Assembly: GCA_024642205.1 (NCBI GenBank)
Contig: JAHEBQ010000033.1
Location: 1 to 64,000, forward strand
DNA length: 64,000 nt
Origin: Planctomycetaceae bacterium
Lineage (GTDB): Bacteria > Planctomycetota > Planctomycetia > Pirellulales > Pirellulaceae
Direction of reading: 5' to 3'
This document shows positions 48,298-57,810 of the stretch, piece by piece (the stretch's first letter is position 1; each line of letters starts with the position of its first letter). The translations under genes were made by a program, and so were the position numbers. Under the pieces are notes generated by a model. The model ran no database searches, was not told the origin of the DNA, and saw nothing but the letters and a program-made list of their open reading frames with translations.

Positions 48298-49518
48298 ATG
48301 GATAATATCTTACTCGGCGTTTTGACCTTCACGATTGTCGTACTGGCGTTGGTAGCACTGATTCTGGTGGCCAAGAGCTACCTCGTGTCCAGTGGAAACG
48401 TGAAGATCCTGGTCAACAACCAGAAAGAGATCGAGGTTCCCGCCGGCGGTAAACTGATGGGTGCCCTGGCTGATGCCGGCATCTTCGTGTCGTCCGCCTG
48501 TGGTGGCGGTGGAACGTGCGCCCAATGTGAGGTCAAGGTTCTATCCGGTGGCGGTGACATTTTGCCAACCGAAACCGGTCATATCAACAAACGCGAAGCC
48601 CGCGAAGGTTGTCGGCTTTCCTGCCAGGTGGCGGTCAAGCAGGACATGGTCGTCGAGGTTCCACATGAAGCTTTCGAAACCAAGAAGTGGGAATGCACCG
48701 TCCGCTCCAACCATAATGTTGCGACGTTCATCAAGGAACTGGTCCTCGAACTTCCTGAGGGTGAAGACGTCAACTTCAAAGCCGGCGGTTACATTCAAAT
48801 CGAAGCCCCACCGCATATCGTCCATTACAAAGACTTCAATATCGAAGAAGAATACCGGTCGGACTGGGACAAGTATGATGTCTGGCGATACACCTCGAAA
48901 GTTGACGAGACGGTGATTCGAGCCTATTCGATGGCAAATTACCCGGGCGAAAAGGGCATCATCATGCTCAATGTTCGTGTTGCCTCGCCGCCTCCACGTC
49001 TTGAACATGTCCCGCCAGGGAAAATGTCATCCTACATTTTCAACTTGAAGCCGGGCGATAAAGTTACGATTTCCGGGCCTTACGGCGAGTTCTTCATCAA
49101 GGAAACCGAAGCTGAAATGCTCTACGTCGGAGGTGGTGCTGGAATGGCACCGCTTCGCAGTCACATTTTTGAACTGTTCAAAAATCTCAAGACCGGCAGG
49201 AAGGTCTCTTACTGGTACGGCGGTCGAAGTCTTCGCGAGCTGTTCTACATCGATGAATTCCGCGAGATCGAAAAAGAATTCCCGAATTTCACTTTCCATC
49301 TTGCGCTCTCAGAGCCGCTCCCGGAAGACAACTGGACCGGTTTGACCGGTTTCATTCACCAAGTCGTGATCGACCATTACCTCAAGGATCACCCTGCCCC
49401 GGAAGACATCGAATTCTATTTCTGCGGTCCGCCGATGATGAACAAGTGTGTCATGGAAATGTGCGAGAATTTTGGTGTTGAACCCGAAAACATCGCGTTT
49501 GACGATTTCGGCGGGTAG
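48298..49518 (+). CDS. nqrF: Na+-NQR subunit F (NADH dehydrogenase)
   Basis: Electron entry subunit, 406 residues: one N-terminal span (about 5-26), a ferredoxin domain with [2Fe-2S] ligands Cys68, Cys74, Cys77 and Cys109 in the spacing of Vibrio NqrF, an FAD domain (RAYSMANYP) and an NADH domain ([15 protein letters not shown], then [13 protein letters not shown]). The C-terminus ends AFDDFGG. It completes the operon. Confidence 0.96.
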   Translation: MDNILLGVLTFTIVVLALVALILVAKSYLVSSGNVKILVNNQKEIEVPAGGKLMGALADAGIFVSSACGGGGTCAQCEVKVLSGGGDILPTETGHINKREAREGCRLSCQVAVKQDMVVEVPHEAFETKKWECTVRSNHNVATFIKELVLELPEGEDVNFKAGGYIQIEAPPHIVHYKDFNIEEEYRSDWDKYDVWRYTSKVDETVIRAYSMANYPGEKGIIMLNVRVASPPPRLEHVPPGKMSSYIFNLKPGDKVTISGPYGEFFIKETEAEMLYVGGGAGMAPLRSHIFELFKNLKTGRKVSYWYGGRSLRELFYIDEFREIEKEFPNFTFHLALSEPLPEDNWTGLTGFIHQVVIDHYLKDHPAPEDIEFYFCGPPMMNKCVMEMCENFGVEPENIAFDDFGG

Positions 49519-49672
49519 ACGCCAGTACGCGAGAAAGTTGACGTTGCCAGTCCGTTTCGCCTGGCAACTCACAGGTACGTTGTTCTGAATCCGTCGATCG
49601 GTTGGGCGACATCCCTTGGGTTTTCCAGGTACGGAAATCGCATTTGCCGAATACGAACGCGTTTTCCAAAAC

Positions 49673-49699
49673 TTGCATTCGGTCGTGATCTGCTACAAT
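49673..49699 (+). promoter_or_regulatory. Possible promoter for the haem protein gene
   Basis: TTGCAT (49673-49678) and TACAAT (49694-49699) are 15 bases apart, about 83 bases before the start of the c-type haem gene. The spacing is slightly short, so this is tentative. Confidence 0.3.
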
Positions 49700-49781
49700 A
49701 AACCGGATCCGGGCGCGATCACAAACGGAACAACGCCCCATCAAACCAATCCACACCAGATCACAGGAAGAGATAGGAATA

Positions 49782-50255
49782 ATGGTTCATCGACTGCTTG
49801 CATCGTTCGTTGGTTGCGCTCTGATCTTGGGACTTGTTTCCTCTGCGACTGCCCATGAAGTGTTTCAAGACGTGCTCAAGGAGCAATACATGCTCAAGTC
49901 GTTTTCGTGCAAAACCTGTCATCCAGACGGCGACAACCGGAAACTGCGAACACCGTTCGCTGAACGAATCTACCAGGAGTTGAAGGGCAAGGGGCTCTCA
50001 GACAAATTTGCCGACGCGACGGCGAAAGACGAAGCGGCAAAAAAACTGGATCCGGAATCTGTCACGAAAGACAAGGGAGCTGTCGCCGATTTCGATAAAA
50101 TGGTCGCCAAGGAGTTTCGGGAGGCGTTCAAGAATGTTTCGCAGCAGACGATGACCATCGACAGCATGATCAAGGAAGGATTGTTTGACGGTGCCCGTCT
50201 GGATACCAAGGCAATCCAGGCAGCCGCAGCTAAAGAGAAGGATGCGAAGAAATAG
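49782..50255 (+). CDS. Small exported c-type haem protein
   Basis: Exported protein of 157 residues. A signal peptide (MVHRLLASFVGCALILGLVSSATA) is followed by a single haem-c motif CKTCH at 43-47. The rest is charged and helical, with no second CxxCH and no clear distal ligand motif. It could be a small electron carrier. It lies between nqrF and the ApbE gene, which suggests but does not prove a link to Na+-NQR. A clear AGGAAG and ATAGGAA precede the ATG. Confidence 0.72.
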   Translation: MVHRLLASFVGCALILGLVSSATAHEVFQDVLKEQYMLKSFSCKTCHPDGDNRKLRTPFAERIYQELKGKGLSDKFADATAKDEAAKKLDPESVTKDKGAVADFDKMVAKEFREAFKNVSQQTMTIDSMIKEGLFDGARLDTKAIQAAAAKEKDAKK

Positions 50256-50307
50256 TTTTGCCGCTGGCTGGACCGGTATCCATCCCTCATCCCGCGAACC
50301 GATCGCC

Positions 50308-51594
50308 ATGATACTCCTCCGCTTGTGCCTGTTCGCCTCGGTTTCCCTGGTCCTGGTTGTTGCTGCCGCCGGGTCGTCGGCACAGGATCCGATCGAGGTT
50401 CCATTTGAGATAACCGGCCGGACAATGGGGCCGATCGCTTACAAGGTTGTCATTGCGGATCATCCCAAATCCGTGACTCCCGTTGAGATCCAGGAAAAGG
50501 TCGCTGCGTCGTTGGAACGCGTCAACGGACTGATGTCGACCTATATTCCCGAATCGGATGTCAGCCGATTCAACACTTCGGTTTCAACCGAGTTTCAGAA
50601 TGTTGACTCGGAAACGGCAAATGTGGTGGCCAAGTCAATTGAAATCAGCAAACAAACCGGCGGGGCCTTTGATGTTACCGTCGGTCCGGCGGTGAATTTG
50701 TGGAATTTTGGACCCGAGAAGACCGGTTTTCAGCTTCCCAGCGATGAATCTGTCAGGGCTGTCAGACAAATGATCGGCTATGACTGTCTCGATGTCCGAC
50801 TAGATCCGCCGGCAATCAGGAAATCAAAGCCTGCGGCGAAAATCGATCTTTCGGCAATCGCCAAAGGCTACGCGGTGGATCAAGTCGCCCAGATGCTTGA
50901 CGGGATCGGATGCAGGAAATTCATGGTTGAAGTCGGCGGCGAAGTGATGACTCGAGGCGAACGGTTCATTGGTGGTCCGTGGCGCATCGGGGTGGAGCGT
51001 CCCACCGATCTTGGTCGCGAGATTGACAGCATCGCGGAAATATCCGACCGCGCGATGGCAACCTCGGGCGATTATCGGAACTTTGTCGAGTACCAGGGAA
51101 AGCGATTTTCGCATACGATCGACCCGAAAACCTGCCGTCCAGTCTCGCATGCCCTGGCATCGGCCTGCGTCGTAGCGGACGATTGCATGACGGCAGACGC
51201 GTTGGCAACGGCCATCATGGTTTTGGGAGTTGAACGCGGTCAAGAACTGTGCGACAGGCTGGGAGTTGAGTATTTGCTGGTGGAACGCGATTCAGATTTT
51301 GGAGAAAAACTGACCGAATATATTTCCAGAGGTTTTCCACTCGCTTCGGAATCAATGGGCGCGCAGCCGCAGACGCAAAGCATCTGGCCGACATTTGTCG
51401 GTGCCGCGGTCGTGTTTGGATTTGCCGTCCTGGCAATGGCGGTCGGATCAATTTTTGCCAATAAGCCGGTAGCCGGGTCGTGTGGCGGTTTGGCAAACAT
51501 GAAAAGCAGCGCGAGTGAATCAACGTGCGGCGTCTGTTCCCAGCCCAAAACCGAATGCATTGAAGCGGACCGGGACAAGGTAACCAGCGATTGA
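50308..51594 (+). CDS. apbE: FAD:protein FMN transferase (ApbE) with NqrM-like C-terminus
   Basis: Exported flavin transferase that would attach FMN to Thr in NqrB and NqrC. The 428-residue product has a signal peptide and the ApbE domain: TGGAFDVTVGPAVNLWNFG, KIDLSAIAKGYAVDQVAQML, HTIDPKTCRPVSH and DDCMTADALATAIM. After the ApbE domain comes a span at about 364-384 and then GSCGGLANM with Cys392, Cys407, Cys410 and Cys417. That span plus CGGL and four cysteines is the pattern of NqrM, a small protein needed to mature Na+-NQR, normally a separate gene. So flavin transfer and metal-centre maturation appear fused. The ATG at 50308 starts the signal peptide; the frame upstream to 50185 overlaps the haem gene. 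Confidence 0.87.
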   Translation: MILLRLCLFASVSLVLVVAAAGSSAQDPIEVPFEITGRTMGPIAYKVVIADHPKSVTPVEIQEKVAASLERVNGLMSTYIPESDVSRFNTSVSTEFQNVDSETANVVAKSIEISKQTGGAFDVTVGPAVNLWNFGPEKTGFQLPSDESVRAVRQMIGYDCLDVRLDPPAIRKSKPAAKIDLSAIAKGYAVDQVAQMLDGIGCRKFMVEVGGEVMTRGERFIGGPWRIGVERPTDLGREIDSIAEISDRAMATSGDYRNFVEYQGKRFSHTIDPKTCRPVSHALASACVVADDCMTADALATAIMVLGVERGQELCDRLGVEYLLVERDSDFGEKLTEYISRGFPLASESMGAQPQTQSIWPTFVGAAVVFGFAVLAMAVGSIFANKPVAGSCGGLANMKSSASESTCGVCSQPKTECIEADRDKVTSD

Positions 51595-51847
51595 GGTTGT
51601 CCAGCGTGGTATTTGTCACACGCGGGAGATCAAGTCGATCAATTGGTGATTTGATTTACCTGTAAATCGCGAATGGGTTCGGAGTTTTGGCGTTAATTCG
51701 TCGGTTTTTTTTGACCTTACGGATGTCGGACAAACCATAATGGGTGTGTCGGTGACCAGTGAATGCTCGATCGACCAGAGGACAGTCCGGGCGGAAAATC
51801 GCTCGCGAACGGTTCGGTAATCGGAATCATTTCTTTGGCTTGACCCC

Positions 51848-54800
51848 ATGAAAAGACGGAAAAGCGAGTTTCTGACGTCAATGCTGAAATTGCCTCCGGC
51901 GTTTGTTTACGTTGCCATTGCTCTCGTTTGTTTCTTGTTATTCGCGCCCTCGTGGTTTACAGGTGAACCGGAACCGGACGAGACCAGAATTGCGGCGAGC
52001 AGTTTTGAATCGTTCGACGTTTATCCCCAGCCAGTTTCGGAGATCACGGATCTGTTCCAAACGTTGTCCGATCAGGCCGGAGACGAATTCAGAATCGGAA
52101 CTTTGTTGGCCGCTTCAATCGACAAACTGGAAAGTCAGGTCGCGGCCGCGGTCGTCGGTCAACTCGAAGTTGGATTGCGTCGGGTTTCACCTGAATTTAC
52201 GGCAACCGGAATCGATCGAACTAATTTCAAATTCAAGTTTACTGACGGACAGATCACGGTCCAGCGTTGGCAAGTTTCCGAAGTTGCGCCGGTTTTCGAT
52301 GGCCAACGGTCCTTCGATCGTCTGGCCTCCAACGTGTTCAAGCCCTGGATCAACTCCACTGATTTTCGGATTGAAATGAAAGTCCATTCGCGTAGTTTGC
52401 TGGACAATCTCCTGGAAGCCTGTTTGGTGGTTGAGTCATCTGGCCGGACCACGGAAAAACAGGGGATCCAGGCCACTGCGATTTGGAATACATCCTGGAA
52501 GCTGGACGATGATCAACTGTTGCTGGAATCAATCCAGGTTCAGGCACAGGAGGAAATTGCCGCCAGTTTTGGTGAAGGAAAACTATTGCTGGATTGCACC
52601 GAATCCATTTTTGTCGATTGCGACACGTTGACAGACCAATTGGCTTTCGGCCTGGATCAATGGTCTCGCCGGATTCCAAACATGGACATCATGGGGAACC
52701 ATGGGGTCGCGATTGGTGATGTCAATGGAGACGGGCTCGATGATCTCTACCTGTGTCAGCCACACGGGCTTCCCAATTGCCTGTTGATCCAAAACCCTGA
52801 CGGCACGGTCAAAGACGTCAGCAAGTTCAGCCAGCTGGATTTTCTGGATCAGTCACATGCAGCGCTCATGATCGACATTGATAATGATCGGGATCAGGAC
52901 CTTGTGATATCGACGGATGAAAACCTGCTGTTGATGTCCAATCAAGGCAATGGTGTGTTTCATATGGAACATGCGATGCCGATTGGTCGAAAAGCCCACA
53001 GTATTTCCGCAGCCGATTTCGACCAGGACGGCGATCTTGATCTGTATCTCTGCAAATTCCAAGACGTCAGCCGCCCCAGTGACTTGCTGATGTTTCCCCG
53101 TCAATTCAATGCGGCCGACGACGGTGGTCGAAACATATTATTGCGTAACGACGAAGCCTGGATCTTTCTTGACGTGACCAACCAATGTGGGCTCGAAACC
53201 AGGAACCGATATTGGTCGCGTTCGGCCATCTGGCATGACTATGATTTCGATGGCGACCTCGATTTGTACGTCGCCAACGAATTCATGAACGACCAGTTTT
53301 TTATGAACCTGGGAGGCAGGTTTTCCGAAATATCGGAACAGTTGGGGCTAACCATCGCGTCGCGTCATCGCAGTGTTTCCCTGGGTGAATTCAACCAGGA
53401 CGGCAATCTTGATTTTTTTGTCGCCACCGACGCCCCGTTGTCCACGTTTCGGGAGTTGCGAACGTCTGGTAACACGAATTCGCGCCCTGACTTGAGTTCA
53501 TCGATCGTGGACGTGCTGAAAGGTGAAAGCCAAGTGTGGTTGACTGGTGCCGAGGGGCAGAAGTTCGTTCCATTTTTTCTCAAGGCACCAATTTTCTCCG
53601 CCGAATCCGCCTACAGTTCCACGGCCGCCGATCTCAATAACGATGGGCTTGACGAAGTGATTGTGACCAATGGAGTGCTCACTCGATTCGCAAATTTCGA
53701 AGTCGATGAATTGCTGGTTTCCAATGCTGATGCGCTGACCCCGGGCACGGCCGGCGGCCTTGGAGGTGACGAACCGCCAACCGAATTCCGGACTGATCCA
53801 ACGCATGATGGTGGGTCATACGACCGGAGGGAGTCTGGTGATTCGGACGTTTCGTCAAGCATTGCGCGTCGGGCTCGTGAAGTCTCAGACCTGGTTCGAG
53901 AAGGTTATTCTCTGGGAAGCCATCAGCGGAATCGTTGCTTCCTGAGTATCGGCCAGTTGGGGTTCGCCAATTTTTCTGCTCTATCCGGCATCGATTTTCC
54001 CGACGATGCAAGGGCGATTGCGGCGACCGATTGGGATTGCGATGGCGATGCTGACATCGTGATGACGTGCCGTGGCGGCCCCCAGATCCGGATCCTTTGC
54101 AATCAACTCGATTCGGAAAACGACTATGTGCAATTTGACCTGGTGGGGACCAGGTCGAATGCGGATGCGATTGGGGCCCGGGTTGAAGTATACCTGCAAG
54201 GCCGCGAAGAACCGTTGGTTAAGTCCTTGTTGGCTGGTTCGGGTAACCTCAGTCAGTCCACGAAGCGACTGATGTTTGGGCTCGGAAAATCGCCAACGAT
54301 TGAACGTGTCGACGTTACCTGGCCGACAGGGGAGACCGAGTCCTTTGGAATGATCGTACCGAACGCACGCTACGAAGTGGTCGAAGGCAACCCGGAAATC
54401 AAAGCAAAAACAAACGAGCGGACCCGATTGGCGATTCAACCAAGCGTCCTGGAGGGAGACGATTCCTTACCGTCGGCCATGCGGAAATGCGTGTTTTATC
54501 CACGTCCGCCTATTCCGAGCTTGCAGATTCAATTACAGCCCAACGAGTGGTGGACGCTTCAGCCAGTCAATCAACGGCCGATATTAGCTGTTTTTGGTAA
54601 ACGCGATTCCGATTCTGAAGCCTTGTTACAGCGTATTTCAGACGCCTCGTCCCGATTGATTTCAGGAAATGTAGACTGTTTCGCAATCCTGGTGGACACC
54701 AATTCAGACGATCCGCTCGCGCAATTACGTTATGCCAGGAAGATTGCTGATCGCTGTAATTTCCCATTCCCGATCGGGACTCTCAGCGAAAGCTCCCGTA

Positions 54801-56125
54801 ACAAACTCAAGTACCTGGGTGGCGAATGGTTCAACTTCCAACAACCGCCAAACCTTCCATTTGGGATTTGGTTGGACGGCGAGGGGCGAGTCGTCGAATA
54901 CTCTTCAAACAACGACCTCACGGCAGACCGTTTTTTGGACAGTATCGATCGGATCGGCGAATCCCAGTTGTGGTATCGCGATTTGATTTCACCGCGAGGT
55001 GGTCGTTGGGCTGCAGGTAGTCGATACGCCAATGTAAGCCGTTTGGGAAACCGTTTAAAGGACGTCGGTTACCTGGTTGATAACGAAGCGTTGCGGAAGA
55101 AATCCCATGAACAACGCGCGTTTGAACTTTGCCAGAAAGCGATTGAACTTGAAGCGTCGGGTGATCCCAAGGCGGCCCGAGAGTATTATGCGAAATCGAT
55201 CGAGATGGACCAGAATTGCGTTCCGGCACTAATCGGCGAGGCCAAACTGCTCAGGCGGTTGGCAATGGAAGACGGTCGCATTGAACCGGAACTCCAAATC
55301 AGAATGCGGAATTCGGCGGTTGCTGGTTTTGAAAAGGCGATCAAGCTTGATCCACTGAATACGGAGGCAATTGTGGGGTTGGCAAACGTCGCAATAGACC
55401 AGAATCAGGTAGCGAAAGCCGTTGATCTGATGATCAAGTTTGTTCAGGTCCATCCGACTTGCTACGAGATTCACGCCATGCTTGGACGACTGTTGATCCG
55501 TGAAAAGAGGTTTGATGAAGCTGCCAGGTATTTGACGGACGCGTTTGAGCATCGCCCCTCGTTGCCGTTTGTCGCGGGTGACCTGGGCTTTCTCTATCTC
55601 AGAATTGGCCAGTTTGAACGCTCACGGCAAATTCTCACGATCGCGAATCGCTTGCAACCATCGGATACAAACGTCCTCTGCTGGCTTGCTGATTCCGAAT
55701 TCTTCACCGGCAAATTCGACGAAGCCATCGGGTCGCTGCAGCGAGTCCAACAACTGGAACCCGGCCACCGCCGTTCCAGGAACGTGCTTGCCTGGTTGTT
55801 TGCCACCAGCCCGGACGAAAGTCAACGCAGCGGCGAAGAGGCGATGAAGATCATCATCCCGATGCTGGAACAGTTTGGTGAGACGTCACCATCGATAATG
55901 GAAATCTACGCTGCCAGTCTTGCCGAAAACGGAAAATACGATGAGGCGGTGCGGTTCCAGCAACAGGCGCTGGACCTGGTCTCCGAGGCGCAAACCACGG
56001 AAACCTACTCAGACGATCAACAACAGGGATTGCGTTTCCGGTTGGAGCTTTATCGCCGTCAACAACCGTATCGATGCGACAACCTCAAGCAAACCCCAAT
56101 CCAGTTGCCGGGCTCAAACGGTTAA
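51848..56125 (+). CDS. Giant FG-GAP/ASPIC-UnbV/thioredoxin-like/TPR protein
   Basis: An anchored exported protein of 1425 residues. A span at about 15-35 (FVYVAIALVCFLLFAP) is followed by an unassigned region. From about residue 286 come FG-GAP (VCBS) beta-propeller repeats with DxNxDGxxD calcium motifs: DVNGDGLDD, DFDQDGDLD, DYDFDGDLD, DLNNDGLDE. An ASPIC/UnbV domain (about 770-835) follows, then a thioredoxin-like stretch (about 905-1040), then a TPR region (about 1085-1400). FG-GAP plus UnbV proteins are common in planctomycetes; the thioredoxin-like and TPR tail is less usual. It may be a surface scaffold, but the partner is unknown. It follows apbE by 253 bases. Confidence 0.85.
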   Translation: MKRRKSEFLTSMLKLPPAFVYVAIALVCFLLFAPSWFTGEPEPDETRIAASSFESFDVYPQPVSEITDLFQTLSDQAGDEFRIGTLLAASIDKLESQVAAAVVGQLEVGLRRVSPEFTATGIDRTNFKFKFTDGQITVQRWQVSEVAPVFDGQRSFDRLASNVFKPWINSTDFRIEMKVHSRSLLDNLLEACLVVESSGRTTEKQGIQATAIWNTSWKLDDDQLLLESIQVQAQEEIAASFGEGKLLLDCTESIFVDCDTLTDQLAFGLDQWSRRIPNMDIMGNHGVAIGDVNGDGLDDLYLCQPHGLPNCLLIQNPDGTVKDVSKFSQLDFLDQSHAALMIDIDNDRDQDLVISTDENLLLMSNQGNGVFHMEHAMPIGRKAHSISAADFDQDGDLDLYLCKFQDVSRPSDLLMFPRQFNAADDGGRNILLRNDEAWIFLDVTNQCGLETRNRYWSRSAIWHDYDFDGDLDLYVANEFMNDQFFMNLGGRFSEISEQLGLTIASRHRSVSLGEFNQDGNLDFFVATDAPLSTFRELRTSGNTNSRPDLSSSIVDVLKGESQVWLTGAEGQKFVPFFLKAPIFSAESAYSSTAADLNNDGLDEVIVTNGVLTRFANFEVDELLVSNADALTPGTAGGLGGDEPPTEFRTDPTHDGGSYDRRESGDSDVSSSIARRAREVSDLVREGYSLGSHQRNRCFLSIGQLGFANFSALSGIDFPDDARAIAATDWDCDGDADIVMTCRGGPQIRILCNQLDSENDYVQFDLVGTRSNADAIGARVEVYLQGREEPLVKSLLAGSGNLSQSTKRLMFGLGKSPTIERVDVTWPTGETESFGMIVPNARYEVVEGNPEIKAKTNERTRLAIQPSVLEGDDSLPSAMRKCVFYPRPPIPSLQIQLQPNEWWTLQPVNQRPILAVFGKRDSDSEALLQRISDASSRLISGNVDCFAILVDTNSDDPLAQLRYARKIADRCNFPFPIGTLSESSRNKLKYLGGEWFNFQQPPNLPFGIWLDGEGRVVEYSSNNDLTADRFLDSIDRIGESQLWYRDLISPRGGRWAAGSRYANVSRLGNRLKDVGYLVDNEALRKKSHEQRAFELCQKAIELEASGDPKAAREYYAKSIEMDQNCVPALIGEAKLLRRLAMEDGRIEPELQIRMRNSAVAGFEKAIKLDPLNTEAIVGLANVAIDQNQVAKAVDLMIKFVQVHPTCYEIHAMLGRLLIREKRFDEAARYLTDAFEHRPSLPFVAGDLGFLYLRIGQFERSRQILTIANRLQPSDTNVLCWLADSEFFTGKFDEAIGSLQRVQQLEPGHRRSRNVLAWLFATSPDESQRSGEEAMKIIIPMLEQFGETSPSIMEIYAASLAENGKYDEAVRFQQQALDLVSEAQTTETYSDDQQQGLRFRLELYRRQQPYRCDNLKQTPIQLPGSNG

Positions 56126-56208
56126 CGGGCGGATCGGCGAAGGTGCGTTGGAGTTGTTCGAAGGGTCCCGGGCACCGTGACAGGATGCTGCGAGTCAACC
56201 TGGGAGAT

Positions 56209-56526
56209 CAGTTGCTTCCGATAGATGAACTTGTCCAAGCCGGAATCGTCGTAATCGCGCATCCTGCCTTCATTTTTGAGACCTTTCTTGCGGTCAGAGG
56301 ATCGAACCTGCTCGAAATCGCTGGTGCCTGCTGTTTCGACATGCAAAGTCCGCATGCCGCGGTCGATCAACATTGACGCGACGTACTCAACCAGCAAGGC
56401 GCCTCGCCCCAGGCTCTGACATTTCCGGTGTACCGAATCCAATCCAGGACAGGTATCGTGCGCCATCGCAGCGGGGGCTAAACAGGCGACCCTAACCCGC
56501 TGATTTCCATCGCAATCTGCCGGCAA
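56209..56526 (-). pseudogene. Decayed GNAT acetyltransferase
   Basis: The minus-strand frame shows a GNAT fold remnant: ACLAPAAMAHDT, then KCQSLGRGALLVEYVASML (motif A with QxxGxG), GMRTLHVETAGTSDFEQVR and KNEGRMRDYDDSGLDKFIYRKQL, the usual C-terminal end. The normal N-terminal half is missing because a stop lies just upstream, and the usual FY and loop residues are altered (RSSDRKKG, DYDDSGLD). The frame then runs on past the normal end to 56122. I read this as a degraded acetyltransferase rather than a working gene. Confidence 0.6.
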
Positions 56527-56705
56527 CGGTGGCTGTCTTCCGGATTACCAGGAATTGAGGAAGCCAAGTCCGTCTGATTCGAATCAAACGGATCGGTTGA
56601 AAACTGGCAGAATTTCAGGTATTCCGGTTAACTTTCCCAAGAACCACGATTTGCCGTCGAATGGTAATACTGGTTAAGACATTGGCGACAAATCGGGGAT
56701 CAGAA

Positions 56706-57203
56706 ATGGACTACGGGACTTGTTATCCACCCATCAAATCTGCCACAAAACCGCAGGCGGGTGGAGAGATTCGCTACGTCAAGTACGTGCCGGTGGGTTA
56801 TGCGGATACGCACTCAAAGGCGATCGGCTACCTGTTCTGGTTGGTTGGGTTCACCGGTGCTCACCGATTCTATTACGGCCGTCCTTTGACCGGGCTGTTG
56901 TGGTTCTTTACGTTTGGATTGCTCGGAATCGGCTGGCTTGTTGACATGTTTCTGATCCCTTCCATGGATCGGGAAGCCGACATGCGTTTTCAGGCGGGTG
57001 CCGTCGACTACAACCTGGCCTGGGTACTTTTCGTGTTTCTTGGCTGGTTCGGTTTACACCGTTTCTATCAAGCCAAGGTTTTCACCGGAATCATCTATTT
57101 ATTCACGGGTGGCCTGTTAGGTATTGGGTTGGTTTACGATGCATTCACGCTGAACGATCAGGTCTCGGACGCAAATTCCTGGCGGCAAACCGCTTGGATG
57201 TAG
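56706..57203 (+). CDS. Protein with two TM2 domains
   Basis: Membrane protein of 165 residues. It carries two TM2 domains in tandem, each a pair of spans around a short turn: first GAHRFYYGRPLTG...GLLGIGWLVDM, then GLHRFYQAKVFTG...GLLGIGLVYDA. The repeats match at the G-HRFY and GLLGIG positions. TM2 proteins are widespread but of poorly known function. Start at ATG 56706 with GGGG upstream; a longer frame to 56661 lacks support. Confidence 0.85.
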   Translation: MDYGTCYPPIKSATKPQAGGEIRYVKYVPVGYADTHSKAIGYLFWLVGFTGAHRFYYGRPLTGLLWFFTFGLLGIGWLVDMFLIPSMDREADMRFQAGAVDYNLAWVLFVFLGWFGLHRFYQAKVFTGIIYLFTGGLLGIGLVYDAFTLNDQVSDANSWRQTAWM

Positions 57204-57302
57204 TCGAACGCAATTCGAGTTCCCCGGGACTGCCGGGGAACAACCAGGTTGGGGTTCCGGAATCGTTGAACATCCTGATCAGCTGGCAGACCGAAGTCCT
57301 CG

Positions 57303-57617
57303 CTAAATCCATTCAAACGGGATCTTGGGAAAGCCCCAACAGGCGGCCAGCGCGTCGGCGGCTTCTTCGCGGTCGGTGATCTCTCCCCATCCCCCGTTGT
57401 GCAGGTGAGCATGCGCAAGTTCGTGGGCAATGATGTACCGTGCAAATGCGCTGGAGCAGTGTTCCAGTCGCGGTTTCAGCACGACACAGCGACTGGTCCC
57501 ATTGGGTCCGAGTTGCGCCATTACTACGGTGCGACCACGGCCAGGTTCGCAGTTGTCCAGGCAAATCCGAAAGTACGGATCCGCGATAAAGTCTCGCAGG
57601 ACCTCCGATGGAAGCAT
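57303..57617 (-). CDS. HExxH zinc-metallopeptidase-like protein, unknown function
   Basis: A 104-residue cytosolic product, from the first ATG, with a zinc-protease signature in YIIAHELAHAHLHNGG (HELAH) and a downstream acidic REEAADALAACWGF that would supply the third ligand, a layout like small minimal metallopeptidases or ImmA-type proteins. The reading frame continues upstream for 25 more codons with the same coding character (FAAYLEAFDQHPQIAQQV) but no ATG, GTG or TTG; upstream of that is a TGA at 57693-57695. An AGG six bases before an ATT (57687-57689) suggests translation may start at ATT. I annotate from the ATG and flag the start as uncertain. Confidence 0.62.
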   Translation of the reverse strand: MLPSEVLRDFIADPYFRICLDNCEPGRGRTVVMAQLGPNGTSRCVVLKPRLEHCSSAFARYIIAHELAHAHLHNGGWGEITDREEAADALAACWGFPKIPFEWI

Positions 57618-57810
57618 CGACAGGACGTCGTGGACTTGCTGCGCGATTTGTGGATGCTGGTCAAAAGCTTCAAGGTAAGCGGCAAAAATGGTTCACCTGG
57701 ATTCAATTGGAACGGATCGGACGCAAACTCGAGAGTCCATTATTAAAGGCCAACGCTGTTTGATTCAATCCAACATTCAAGTGTCGCCAAGGGACTACGC
57801 TTTTTGGATT

